Shown here: piece after piece, positions 55,906 to 64,000 of the stretch
How the letters are laid out: each line of letters begins with the position of its first letter
Numbering within the stretch: the stretch's first letter is position 1
NCBI RefSeq assembly: GCF_002741985.1
Contig: NZ_APHW01000101.1
Coordinates: 1 to 64,000, forward strand
Length of the DNA stretch: 64,000 bases
Reading direction: 5' to 3'
Origin: Vibrio rotiferianus CAIM 577 = LMG 21460
GTDB lineage: Bacteria; Pseudomonadota; Gammaproteobacteria; Enterobacterales; Vibrionaceae
Position numbers and translations under genes: made by a program
The notes under the pieces: generated by a model
Seen by the model: only the letters and a program-made list of their open reading frames with translations
Database searches by the model: none
What the model was told of the DNA's origin: nothing

Positions 55906-56886
55906 GAATCACGATACCAGCCTCGGGATGGAGCTTGGCTGCAATCTTCTTGATGGCAACTACATTGTTGGGGCCTGGCGTCAGCTCACTGTACTTCAGC
56001 CGCAAAAATTGACCATTTTTCACCGCTTTCGTTTGGCGCATTAGAGGGTTGTCACTCAGGGCTTTTATCGAGCTGTTGATCGCTGCATCATCTGAGCTGC
56101 CATAATCCACCAAAATGATCATATCAGGATTATGAATGGCGACTTTTTCCCATGGTGCAGTGCCCCAACTAAAGTTTTCGTTGCCCATCACGTTGACGCC
56201 ACCAGCCGCTTTGATCAGCGCATGAGGCATAGCAAAGCGCCCACTGGTAAAGGGCTGATCAATGCCTGAATCGTAAAGGAACACCTTCTTGGTTGGATAA
56301 GCTGATACCTTTGCCTCGATGTCTTTGAGGTCTTTCTTCCAATTCTCGACTAAGCTCTGTGCTTTATCACTCTTATCGAAGACTTTGCCCAACTTAAGGG
56401 CATCGCCGTAAAGCAGCTCCATGGAGCTTCTTGCTTCTTCTTAGTGATGTGAGCGCAGCTTTCGCTGAGGACCAGCGTCTTTACTCCAAAGTGCGCCAAG
56501 TTTTGTGGCGTCAGATCCGAGCCAAATTTAAGACCGTAGTTCCAACCAGCAAACAGGAAGTCTGGATTCTTTTCTAGTAAAGGTTCTAGCGTTAAGTAAC
56601 GCCCAGAGATTTCGGGAATATCACCTAAGTCTGCCTTGAACTGATCAGATACTTGATACCAACCTGTAATACCATTTACCGCCACCATGTTAGGTTGTAG
56701 CCCCAATGCGAACGCCATTTCCGTCATATTGAGATCTTGGAATACCGCTCGTTTTGGTGCTTGTTCAAACGTCAACACGTCCCCGCAGCTTTCAACACTG
56801 ACTGGGTAATGTGGTTCCGTCGGTGCATTGGTGTTTGCGTAAACAGAGACAGATAAAAACAACGGCATCAAGCATATTTTTTTCAC
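55898..56886 (-). pseudogene. FecB/BtuF-type periplasmic binding protein, frameshifted
   Basis: A signal peptide (about 1-17) starts the first frame (56886 to 56350), with PKRAVFQDLNMTEMAFALGL and PDFLFAGWNYG. The frame is lost just after KTLVLSESCAHITKKKQEA near 56420-56432. The second frame begins MELLYGDALKLGKVFD, the expected continuation, and ends at 55898, overlapping the permease start by 8 bp. One added base restores a ~328-residue family-8 binding protein. It would bind the ligand of the neighbouring FecCD-type importer; nickel or a nickel complex is a guess from the urease context. Confidence 0.83.
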
Positions 56887-56895
56887 GGTAACTCC

Positions 56896-57657
56896 TTAAT
56901 CTATTTCAAAAAAACGGATCGCTTTTCCTGTTGTAGGATGTAAGAAATGAAGGGTATTCAAATCAAAAGTATCTTTTATCCAGTGAGCATTGAGCGTGTT
57001 TTCGACCGTATCGCACACCTGCATTTTGCCTCGATTAATGATCATCACTTGGTCGGCAAAGTATTCGGCAAGGTTTAAATCATGTAATACGGCAATCGTC
57101 GTGATCTGCTTATCCTTAACGATTTTGAGAAGCTCTATTCTCGCTTTAGGGTCTAAGTGATTCGTCGGCTCATCCAAAAGCAGCAACTTGGGCTCTTGCA
57201 CCAACACTCGCGCTAAGTTGACGCGCTGAAACTCTCCACCAGAAAGCTGCCCAACTTTTTGCTCTCTTAACGTCTCCAGTCCAAGCTCAGCGATCACGCG
57301 GGTAATGCATTCGTTGTCATATTGGCGTGTGGAATAGTGAAAATGAGGAAACCGCCCCAGTGAAATATAATCAAGCACTCTCATTTGTGGGTCGACGGTA
57401 TTATTCTGCCCCATAAATGCAATATATCTTGAACGCATTTTATGGTTATAACTCGAAAGTGGTTTACCAAGAAAACTCAATTCACCAGAGAATATATTCA
57501 CCGTTCCCATAATGGTGCGAATAAAGGTCGATTTTCCGCACCCATTAGGACCAACAATCGCTAAGAACTCTTTCTCTTTTAGACTAAAGCTAATATCCCT
57601 AACTAACTCCATTTTAATGCCCAGTGACAATCCCTTAATGGTTAACACTTCTTTCAC
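56896..57657 (-). CDS. FecE/BtuD-type ABC transporter ATPase
   Basis: 253 residues. Walker A GPNGCGKST, signature LSGGEFQRVNLARVL, Walker B LLLLDEPTNHLDPKA and the VLHDLNLAEYFAD switch histidine are all present. First gene of the three-gene importer operon (ATPase, binding protein, permease), with the binding-protein gene 9 bp downstream. The second UreR-like gene is divergent from it 219 bp away and may control it. Confidence 0.92.
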   Translation of the reverse strand: MKEVLTIKGLSLGIKMELVRDISFSLKEKEFLAIVGPNGCGKSTFIRTIMGTVNIFSGELSFLGKPLSSYNHKMRSRYIAFMGQNNTVDPQMRVLDYISLGRFPHFHYSTRQYDNECITRVIAELGLETLREQKVGQLSGGEFQRVNLARVLVQEPKLLLLDEPTNHLDPKARIELLKIVKDKQITTIAVLHDLNLAEYFADQVMIINRGKMQVCDTVENTLNAHWIKDTFDLNTLHFLHPTTGKAIRFFEID

Positions 57658-57876
57658 ATTAATAAGCCTTGCTAGTTAATATTTAGCCATTATCAAATAA
57701 AAAAAACCTTAGTCAATAAAAACAGAAAATAAAAAATATGTTTTTATTTATGATTTAGAAATATATTCATTTTACTTAGAAATAGAGCCCTATCCTTTAT
57801 TCATGTGAAACGAATAGCAAAGTTAATTGAAAAACTACTATATCAAATAGCTAAATTTCCAATCGTGATAATAGAT

Positions 57877-58707
57877 ATGAAGTATAGAAAAGTAATTGAC
57901 TGTAAAACGATAACGCTCAGAGAGTTTTATGTGGAACATCATTACATAATATATCTCTCTGAAGCCAAAGGACTGGTGTCCATCAATGACAGTAAAATCG
58001 CCATTACCTCCCCAACTATCTTGATGATTCCTCAATACAGCCGGGTTTGGTGTGACTTACGCAGCGAGAGCCCGACACAGTGCATTGAGGTTCAAATACT
58101 GACTGTATCCAACCATACGATCGACTCTCTGATTGCTAAAGTTCCACAGCGGGCATTTGGTGCCAATAATATCTCTTACGCTATCAGTGACAACTTCGAG
58201 ATAAAGGACAGATTCAAACTATTAAAAGAGGGGCATGACACCTTAAGCAACCATGCTTTAAAGGTGTTACTGGTTGAAGAGTCTCTATTTTTTATATTTT
58301 TAACAATGAGTTACTACGAAATGGATATTATTCGAATGTTCAAGTCCGATCATTACCAATCAAAGCGAGAAGTCATCACTCGAATGATAAGCCAAGATCC
58401 GACTCATAAGTGGCAAATTGAGGAAGTCGCCAGCAAGCTGTTCATCTCCTCTTCCACGCTAAGAAGACACTTGAATAAAGAAGACGTCTCTTTCAGCCAA
58501 TTGCTGTTAGACGTAAGAATGGGCATTGCACTCAATATGCTGACGTTCACTTCCTACAATGTCAGTGAGATCAGCCATCGTTGCGGCTTTGGTAGTTCGG
58601 CTTATTTCTGTGATGCATTCAAACGAAAGTACAGTTTAACTCCCTCAAAATTCAGGCAGTATTCTAGAGAAAACAACGGCTCATCACTGCTGACACTCAA
58701 GTATTAA
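57877..58707 (+). CDS. AraC-family regulator (UreR-like, copy 2)
   Basis: About 276 residues from ATG 57877, chosen to match the paralogue at 48822; a GTG at 57805 would add 24 residues. The C-terminal AraC domain is nearly identical to copy 1 (SSSTLRRHLNKEDVSFSQLL, GFGSSAYFCDAFKRKY), while the N-terminal ligand domain is more divergent. It is divergent from the ABC importer and next to the urease operon side, so control of importer and urease is likely but unproven. Confidence 0.82.
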   Translation: MKYRKVIDCKTITLREFYVEHHYIIYLSEAKGLVSINDSKIAITSPTILMIPQYSRVWCDLRSESPTQCIEVQILTVSNHTIDSLIAKVPQRAFGANNISYAISDNFEIKDRFKLLKEGHDTLSNHALKVLLVEESLFFIFLTMSYYEMDIIRMFKSDHYQSKREVITRMISQDPTHKWQIEEVASKLFISSSTLRRHLNKEDVSFSQLLLDVRMGIALNMLTFTSYNVSEISHRCGFGSSAYFCDAFKRKYSLTPSKFRQYSRENNGSSLLTLKY

Positions 58708-58763
58708 TCACTTCCTCATAGTCAAACAAACACAATCGAAACTCATAATCCACAAAACCTAAA

Positions 58764-58795
58764 AAAGCCCAATATTGGTATTAATATTGGGCTTT
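58764..58795. terminator. bidirectional terminator
   Basis: The stem AAAGCCCAATATT / AATATTGGGCTTT lies between the convergent AraC and DMT-transporter genes. Confidence 0.85.
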
Positions 58796-58820
58796 ATATT
58801 TTGTCTATAAGAACTGAAGC

Positions 58821-59873
58821 TTAGCCTTCCACTTTAGCTGGCTCGCCTTTGAACTTGTTTAGCACGGCAGTATGCAGACCATTCTGATACGCCACCGCAA
58901 CGAGTACAATCACCACACCGATTGACTGCAATAGCGTCACCGACTCACCACTTGTAAATGGTGCAACAAGAACGGTAGTAATTGGGCTTAATAGCAATAG
59001 ACCTGCGACAACGGTTGGGTCCAAGTTTACCGAACCAATTTGTACAAATACCCAAGCAACCGCATGACCAACAACACCTAAGATCACAATCCAGATCCAG
59101 TTGCTCATATTAATCGCATCACCAGCAATCGAACCATCAGCTGCTGATAGTGGCAGTTTGCCGTCGACAAGAACACCCGTGGTAATGTTGAAACCGTGCG
59201 TCGTCGCCATAACAATCGCAGCAGGGATAAGCTGAGCAAGGAATACCCACATCAGTGGCTGGAAGTAGCGACCTGCGTTCAGTGTGCCCGACTTACGGCT
59301 AGTGTAGAGGTATAGCGCGTAACAAATACCGGATTTAATACCCAGAATCGTACCCACTAGTGCAATTGGGTAGCCCCACATGGTGCTTGGACCTTCAGAT
59401 GGACCACCCTCTAGAACACCACCCGCGAGAACAATACCGAACAACATAATCGGTACTAGGAACCAGAAGCTTTTCTCCGGTTTGAACTTATCAAAAGTCA
59501 TGGCAAGCAATGGCATGATGATGATTTGTAGGTTAAGCAGGATAGATGAAATACCAGCACCAATAAAGAAGATTGCAAAGTTCCAAGACGTCATATCAAG
59601 GCCAAGGAAAATACCAGCGACGATAGCGAGTGCAAAACCTGATTTGTTAATTAAGCCTTTCTTTTTAATTTCAGAGACAGCAAAAGGAATTAAAACTAAG
59701 AAACCTACTAAACAACGTAAAAACGCGTTAGTTGCTGGTTCAAAGTTGGCCTCTTTTACCATGATTGCCGAGAACGCTAACGCAATAATACCAATCATAA
59801 TAAACATATAAGCAAGTGGTTTGCTCATTTTCTTTTCTGGTCCAGATGTGGACTCAGCTCTAACTTCAGACAT
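58821..59873 (-). CDS. EamA/DMT-family transporter in the urease operon
   Basis: About 350 residues from ATG 59873 (GGGGCT upstream) with ten hydrophobic helices in two EamA halves (AFSAIMVKEANFEPATNAFLRCLVGFL early; VNLDPTVVAGLLLLSPITTVLVAP late). It lies downstream of ureG in the same direction, separated by a hairpin. Drug/metabolite transporters export amino acids or other small molecules; a role with urea, ammonia or nickel is not shown by sequence. Confidence 0.82.
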   Translation of the reverse strand: MSEVRAESTSGPEKKMSKPLAYMFIMIGIIALAFSAIMVKEANFEPATNAFLRCLVGFLVLIPFAVSEIKKKGLINKSGFALAIVAGIFLGLDMTSWNFAIFFIGAGISSILLNLQIIIMPLLAMTFDKFKPEKSFWFLVPIMLFGIVLAGGVLEGGPSEGPSTMWGYPIALVGTILGIKSGICYALYLYTSRKSGTLNAGRYFQPLMWVFLAQLIPAAIVMATTHGFNITTGVLVDGKLPLSAADGSIAGDAINMSNWIWIVILGVVGHAVAWVFVQIGSVNLDPTVVAGLLLLSPITTVLVAPFTSGESVTLLQSIGVVIVLVAVAYQNGLHTAVLNKFKGEPAKVEG

Positions 59874-59952
59874 AAATAGCCCCAAAATGTTAATTAAAAT
59901 AATATTGTTTTTTTAATTTAATGCTTATTTGAAAGTAAAAATAAGCATTAAC

Positions 59953-59986
59953 AAGCCATACCAGTGATTAAATACTGGTATGGCTT
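59953..59986. terminator. hairpin between ureG and the DMT gene
   Basis: A 13-bp perfect stem, AAGCCATACCAGT / ACTGGTATGGCTT, lies in the 190-bp gap. The T-run on the minus strand is poor, so it may attenuate rather than stop transcription into the DMT gene. Confidence 0.6.
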
Positions 59987-60062
59987 AATTAATACAGAGT
60001 TAAAAATTTGCGTAGGGAGACGCTAGAATAAATATAGTTTTAATATTAAAAGAAGAATGAAG

Positions 60063-60677
60063 CTATCTACGATCAGGTAGCATGCCTTCTTTCAAAATAA
60101 AGCTAATGATTTCTTCTAAACCAACACCATCATGTAGGTTCGCGAAAATAAATGGACGGTCACCGCGCATCTTCTTCGCGTCACGATCCATAATATCAAG
60201 TGACGCGTGTACATATTCAGCAATGTCGATTTTATTAATGATCAATAGATCTGACTTAGTGATACCTGGACCACCTTTACGTGGGATCTTGTCACCTGCA
60301 GACACATCAATAACGTAGATCGTTAGGTCAGACAGCTCTGGGCTGAATGTCGCGGCCAGATTATCACCGCCAGATTCGATCATCACGAGCTCAAGGTCTG
60401 GATGACGCGATTGTAAGTCGTTCACCGCCGCTAGGTTCATCGAAGCGTCTTCACGGATAGCAGTATGTGGACAGCCGCCTGTTTCTACGCCAAGAATACG
60501 ATCCGATGGCAGCGCGTCATGCTTGAGCAAGAAGTCCGCATCTTCACGGGTGTAAATATCGTTCGTTACAACCGCGATGTTGTAATGATCTTTAAGTGCT
60601 TTACACAATTTACGTAGCAGCGCTGTTTTACCAGAACCAACAGGACCGCCTACACCAACACGTAAACACTGTGTCAT
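60063..60677 (-). CDS. ureG: urease accessory GTPase UreG (operon copy)
   Basis: 204 residues. P-loop [41 protein letters not shown] and NKIDI are present. It works with UreE, UreF and UreD to insert nickel into urease. It follows ureF in the operon with a 30-bp gap. Compare the lone copy at 47425. Confidence 0.96.
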   Translation of the reverse strand: MTQCLRVGVGGPVGSGKTALLRKLCKALKDHYNIAVVTNDIYTREDADFLLKHDALPSDRILGVETGGCPHTAIREDASMNLAAVNDLQSRHPDLELVMIESGGDNLAATFSPELSDLTIYVIDVSAGDKIPRKGGPGITKSDLLIINKIDIAEYVHASLDIMDRDAKKMRGDRPFIFANLHDGVGLEEIISFILKEGMLPDRR

Positions 60678-60707
60678 ATTAATTTTCCTTTTGTTCTTTA
60701 AAGCAAA

Positions 60708-61415
60708 TTAGCTTCGAAATAGTCTTGAATATTGCGTTTCATGTTTTGCACTTCCTAGCGCTAAGCCAGGAAGCGTTGGACCTAGCTCCCAATCCTCTAA
60801 GCAGAGGGCTGCTTCAACCGCTTCAACAAGCTTAGGTTGCAGTCGAATACACAAGCGCTGTGCTGCGGTATGCCCCAGCGGCAGCGCTTTACATGCCACC
60901 GCTAATTGGTTCTCTAACCATCCCCATGCAAAGCCCAGCAAGCTCTGTCGAACAGGAATGTGGTTTAGCTGTGTAACCCAAGCAAACATGGTCACGTATC
61001 CAGGTTCTTGAAGCTGTTTTGCCCCTTCAACATGCAGCTGAGGGTGCATTTCAAGATTGGTCAGTAAGTCTATTAATGCTTGACCAAGACGGATGTCTTC
61101 TTCACATAACTCAGACGTTTCACGATTCGCTAGCAGCCAATCATTCCAAAACGTCACTTCTTGGCAATCGCTATTCGCCCACGCATGATATAACCGTGCT
61201 AACACAGGTAATTCACAACGGGCTAAACCGTCATCAAGCACGCCTTCTAGCCATGCACCAAGCTCTTTTTCGTTTTTCACCCAACCAAGCTCAAAAGCGC
61301 TTTCTAGCCCTTGTGACCAAGCAAACGCACCAATAGGAAGTGCTGGGCTAATAAATTGCATCAAGCCAAGTAGTGCTAGATCACCGACTTCACGATCAGA
61401 AGTATTAGTGTTCAT
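60708..61415 (-). CDS. ureF: urease accessory protein UreF
   Basis: 235 residues from ATG 61415, inside the end of ureE (11-bp overlap). FISPALPIGAFAWSQGLESAFELGWV is the family's start, and the C-terminus (LGSAKHETQYSRLFRS) matches the conserved UreG-contact tail. It gates nickel delivery to urease as part of the UreDFG complex. The longer frame to 61502 is only an overlap with ureE. Confidence 0.94.
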   Translation of the reverse strand: MNTNTSDREVGDLALLGLMQFISPALPIGAFAWSQGLESAFELGWVKNEKELGAWLEGVLDDGLARCELPVLARLYHAWANSDCQEVTFWNDWLLANRETSELCEEDIRLGQALIDLLTNLEMHPQLHVEGAKQLQEPGYVTMFAWVTQLNHIPVRQSLLGFAWGWLENQLAVACKALPLGHTAAQRLCIRLQPKLVEAVEAALCLEDWELGPTLPGLALGSAKHETQYSRLFRS

Positions 61416-61914
61416 GCTGATGTCCATGGTGATGGTGACCATGAGAGTGATCATCAGATTGCTCACGACCAACATGTGCGTACGCACCGGACTCTGGGTC
61501 AAAAGGCGCTTGATGATGCGTTAGCGTTGCACCAAGCAGCAGTGCCAATTCTTCGAGAACATGGTCCGGCGTCATTCGTACCCAACAACGTCCGTCATCA
61601 TCCTGACCAACCGCTAGCAATGTGTGGCGGTTACCTAAGTGATAACAAAGGCGAGCAAGAGGAAGTGTGCCATTGATGTAAGCTGTCGTGACAGGTTCGT
61701 TCGCTGCAAGCACACGAATCACCTCACCTGTTTTCGCTTCTAGCAAATCGCCATCACGTAATACAGGTCCACGATCGAGAAACAAACCGACATCATGTCC
61801 ATTTTCCGTTACTCCTTTAAGACGCCCTCGAATACGCAACTCATAAGGAAGAATAAGACTATCGAATACCTCACACTCAGGATTGGCATCTAATCGTTTT
61901 GTTAATTCAAGCAT
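61405..61914 (-). CDS. ureE: urease nickel chaperone UreE with His-rich tail
   Basis: 169 residues. The N-terminal domain has LPYELRIRGRLKG and GLFLDRGPVLRDGDLL, and the C-terminal metal-binding domain LCYHLGNRHTLLAV. It ends in a histidine-rich tail (SHGHHHHGHQHEH) that stores or delivers several nickel ions. Such tails are present in Klebsiella-type UreE but absent in many others. Confidence 0.96.
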   Translation of the reverse strand: MLELTKRLDANPECEVFDSLILPYELRIRGRLKGVTENGHDVGLFLDRGPVLRDGDLLEAKTGEVIRVLAANEPVTTAYINGTLPLARLCYHLGNRHTLLAVGQDDDGRCWVRMTPDHVLEELALLLGATLTHHQAPFDPESGAYAHVGREQSDDHSHGHHHHGHQHEH

Positions 61915-61933
61915 TGCAAGCCCTTACTGTTAA

Positions 61934-63637
61934 TTAGAACAAATGGTAGCGTTGAGCCAACGGAACTTCTGTTGCTGGTTCACACGTCAATAGAACGCCA
62001 TCCGCACTTACTTCATAAGTTTGTGGATCAACGGTCAGTTCAGGACACACGTCGTTGTGCTTCATGTCTTGTTTGGTCTTGTTACGAACGTCTTTACACG
62101 CAACAAGCGGGCTGTTCAGACCCAGTTTTTCTTCTAGGCCAGTGTTCATCGCAGCTTGGCTGACAAACGTCATGCGCGTTGCTGATACTGCGCGACCCAA
62201 AGAGCCGAACATGTTGCGGTAATGCACCGGTTGAGGCGTTGAGATTGCCGCGTTTGGATCGCCCATCGCAGCGCCTGCGATCATGCCACCTTTCAAGATG
62301 ATAGATGGTTTAACGCCGAAGAATGCTGGTTTCCAAAGCACTAAGTCGGCGAATTTACCCACTTCAATCGAGCCAACTTCGTGTGCGATACCGTGAGTGA
62401 TGGCTGGGTTGATGGTGTATTTCGCGATGTAGCGCTTCGCACGGAAGTTATCTGCGCCAAGATCTTGGTCTTCAGGAAGAAGACCGCGCTGTACTCGCAT
62501 CTTGTTTGCTGTCTGCCAAGTACGACATACCACTTCACCTACACGTCCCATTGCTTGTGAATCTGATGACATCATCGAGATCACGCCCATATCGTGAAGA
62601 ATGTCTTCTGCGGCAATACTTTCGCGACGAATACGAGAGTCAGCAAATGCAACGTCTTCAGGGATGTTTGGATCTAGGTGGTGACACTCCATCAACATAT
62701 CCAAGTGCTCATCAACAGTATTGATGGTGTACGGACGCGTTGGGTTTGTTGAAGAAGGCAGTACATTTGGTAGTGCACAAGCTGCAATGATGTCTGGAGC
62801 GTGACCACCGCCCGCACCTTCCGTGTGGTAGGTATGGATACAACGATCTTTAAATGCAGCCAACGTATCTTGTAGGAAACCTGATTCGTTCAAGCTATCT
62901 GAGTGAAGCGCAACCTGAACATCGTAGCGATCTGCTACGTTTAAGGCGTTGTTTATACATGCCGCTGTTGCACCAAAGTCTTCGTGGATCTTCAGGCTCA
63001 TCGCGCCCGCTTTAACTTGTTGCTCAAGCGCTTCAGGCGTACTTGCACTGCCTTTACCTAGTAGACCGATGTTCATTGGTAGATCATCGACCGCTTGCAT
63101 CATCTTGCCGATGTGCCAAGGACCCGATGTGCTGGTTGTCGCTAGACTGCCTGTTGCAGGACCCGTACCGCCACCAATCATGGTCGTTACACCGCTCATC
63201 AGCGCTTCATCAATCTGTTGCGGACAGATAAAGTGGATATGTGTATCGATACCACCTGCGGTTAGAATTTGGTTCTCACCTGCGATGATTTCAGTACCAG
63301 GGCCAATGATGATATCAACATTAGGCTGTACGTCTGGGTTACCCGCTTTACCAATTGCCGCGATACGACCTTGCTTAAGACCAACGTCAGCTTTAACGAT
63401 GCCCCAGTAATCCATGATGATAACGTTAGTAATAACCGTATCCATTACTGCGTCATCACAACGTTGGCTCTGACCCATACCGTCACGGATGACTTTACCG
63501 CCACCAAATACGACTTCTTCACCGTAGTGCGTGTGGTCTTTTTCAATCTCAATCCATAGCTCTGTATCACCCAGACGGACTTTGTCGCCCGTTGTAGGAC
63601 CGTACATGTCTACATACGCTTGTCTAGAAATCTTCAT
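61934..63637 (-). CDS. ureC: urease alpha subunit
   Basis: 567 residues, the standard length. Nickel ligands appear in [13 protein letters not shown], the bridging carbamylated Lys in [12 protein letters not shown], more ligands in [13 protein letters not shown] and [15 protein letters not shown], the mobile flap in [22 protein letters not shown] and the last ligand in [11 protein letters not shown]. It hydrolyses urea to ammonia and carbamate. It lies 11 bp after ureB and 19 bp before ureE. Confidence 0.98.
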   Translation of the reverse strand: MKISRQAYVDMYGPTTGDKVRLGDTELWIEIEKDHTHYGEEVVFGGGKVIRDGMGQSQRCDDAVMDTVITNVIIMDYWGIVKADVGLKQGRIAAIGKAGNPDVQPNVDIIIGPGTEIIAGENQILTAGGIDTHIHFICPQQIDEALMSGVTTMIGGGTGPATGSLATTSTSGPWHIGKMMQAVDDLPMNIGLLGKGSASTPEALEQQVKAGAMSLKIHEDFGATAACINNALNVADRYDVQVALHSDSLNESGFLQDTLAAFKDRCIHTYHTEGAGGGHAPDIIAACALPNVLPSSTNPTRPYTINTVDEHLDMLMECHHLDPNIPEDVAFADSRIRRESIAAEDILHDMGVISMMSSDSQAMGRVGEVVCRTWQTANKMRVQRGLLPEDQDLGADNFRAKRYIAKYTINPAITHGIAHEVGSIEVGKFADLVLWKPAFFGVKPSIILKGGMIAGAAMGDPNAAISTPQPVHYRNMFGSLGRAVSATRMTFVSQAAMNTGLEEKLGLNSPLVACKDVRNKTKQDMKHNDVCPELTVDPQTYEVSADGVLLTCEPATEVPLAQRYHLF

Positions 63638-63648
63638 TACTATTACCT

Positions 63649-63969
63649 TTACTTAGAATTGTTATCTAGTGAGCCCATCACGTCGCCACGGAAACCGTAG
63701 ACTTGACGTAAGCCAGCGAACGGAATCAGCTCCACTTCGCGGGTTTGACCTGGTTCGAATCGGATTGACATGCCAGCGGCGATCGCTAGGCGGTGACCGT
63801 AAGCAAGCTCTCGGTCAAAAGATAAAGCGCGATTCGCTTCAGCAAAGTGGTAGTGCGAGCCAACCTGAACAGGGCGGTCACCCGTATTAGAAACTTTCAC
63901 TGGGATCGTTGTGCGGTCAGTACACAGCTCAATGTCATCTGCTTTTAGTTGGTATTCACCTGCAAACAT
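63649..63969 (-). CDS. ureB: urease beta subunit
   Basis: 106 residues. [14 protein letters not shown] at the start, [24 protein letters not shown] in the middle and [24 protein letters not shown] near the end are the hallmarks. It is a separate structural subunit, as in the three-subunit (non-Helicobacter) ureases. A GGAG ribosome site precedes the ATG. Confidence 0.97.
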   Translation of the reverse strand: MFAGEYQLKADDIELCTDRTTIPVKVSNTGDRPVQVGSHYHFAEANRALSFDRELAYGHRLAIAAGMSIRFEPGQTREVELIPFAGLRQVYGFRGDVMGSLDNNSK

Positions 63970-63979
63970 GGCGGTCTCC

Positions 63980-64000
63980 TTAAATAATCGGGTTATGCAC
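63980..64000 (-). CDS. ureA: urease gamma subunit, last codons only
   Basis: The minus strand at the right edge reads VHNPII then a stop, 10 bp before ureB. This is the usual end of UreA, so the operon continues beyond the window; ureD is not seen and probably lies there too. Confidence 0.8.
   Translation of the reverse strand: MHNPII

Noticed and set aside
54899..57657. ABC importer as a standard nikABCDE nickel system
   Set aside because: The permease and binding-protein motifs are of the FecCD/BtuF type, and there is only one permease and one ATPase gene.

Overview
The window looks like chromosomal DNA of a Vibrio of the Harveyi clade. The evidence is a chitinase A whose sequence, as I remember that protein, matches V. 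harveyi ChiA residue by residue around the catalytic site, plus Vibrio-typical genes (NhaD antiporter, divergent hdfR/maoP, DUF2850 and DUF3081 proteins, nagB) and a dispersed ~33-nt hairpin repeat. No rRNA, tRNA or CRISPR array was seen.

Layout. (1) 1-263: tail of an ISL3-type transposase cut by the window edge. (2) 0.4-26 kb: a large beta-glucan (probably laminarin) utilisation island, framed by two very similar LamB-type porins. Module A holds porin 1, a lipoprotein GH16 glucanase with C-terminal sugar-binding repeats, a LacI regulator, a very large glycoside-phosphorylase-like enzyme, an oligopeptide-type (Opp/Dpp) ABC transporter and a solute-binding-like protein without signal peptide. 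Module B holds a MalEFGK-type sugar ABC transporter, a GH1 beta-glucosidase, a LacI regulator and porin 2. A third LacI regulator lies between them. A 16-bp palindrome, AAGAAAGCGCTTTCTT, and close variants precede nearly every module A transcription unit; module B has a related GAAAC-type motif. The proposed flow is: GH16 cuts beta-1,3-glucan at the cell surface, porins admit oligosaccharides, the two ABC systems import them, and phosphorylase plus GH1 split them in the cytoplasm. (3) 26-45 kb: mixed core genes, namely a diguanylate cyclase, ppnP, chitinase A, a TetR/hydrolase pair sharing an operator, an acyltransferase, nhaD, a YitT-type protein, an Ada-AlkA/ogt alkylation-repair pair, hdfR/maoP, nagB and a nuclease-like protein. 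(4) 45-64 kb: alpha-carbonic anhydrase, two ureG copies, two UreR-like AraC regulators, a single-chain triple RidA protein, rnk, a SulP anion transporter coupled to a small zinc-ribbon protein, a FecCD/BtuCD-type ABC transporter (candidate nickel uptake), a DMT permease and the urease operon ureABCEFG on the minus strand, with ureA running off the right edge. Carbonic anhydrase, an anion transporter and urease lying together suggests nitrogen/bicarbonate/pH metabolism.

A striking property of the sequence itself is six genes broken by a frameshift, all of which one added base would repair; three of the breaks lie in 8-base G/C runs. This is either a systematic base-deletion error in the assembly or, for the G8 tracts, phase variation. 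The annotation treats these genes as probably functional but flags each one.
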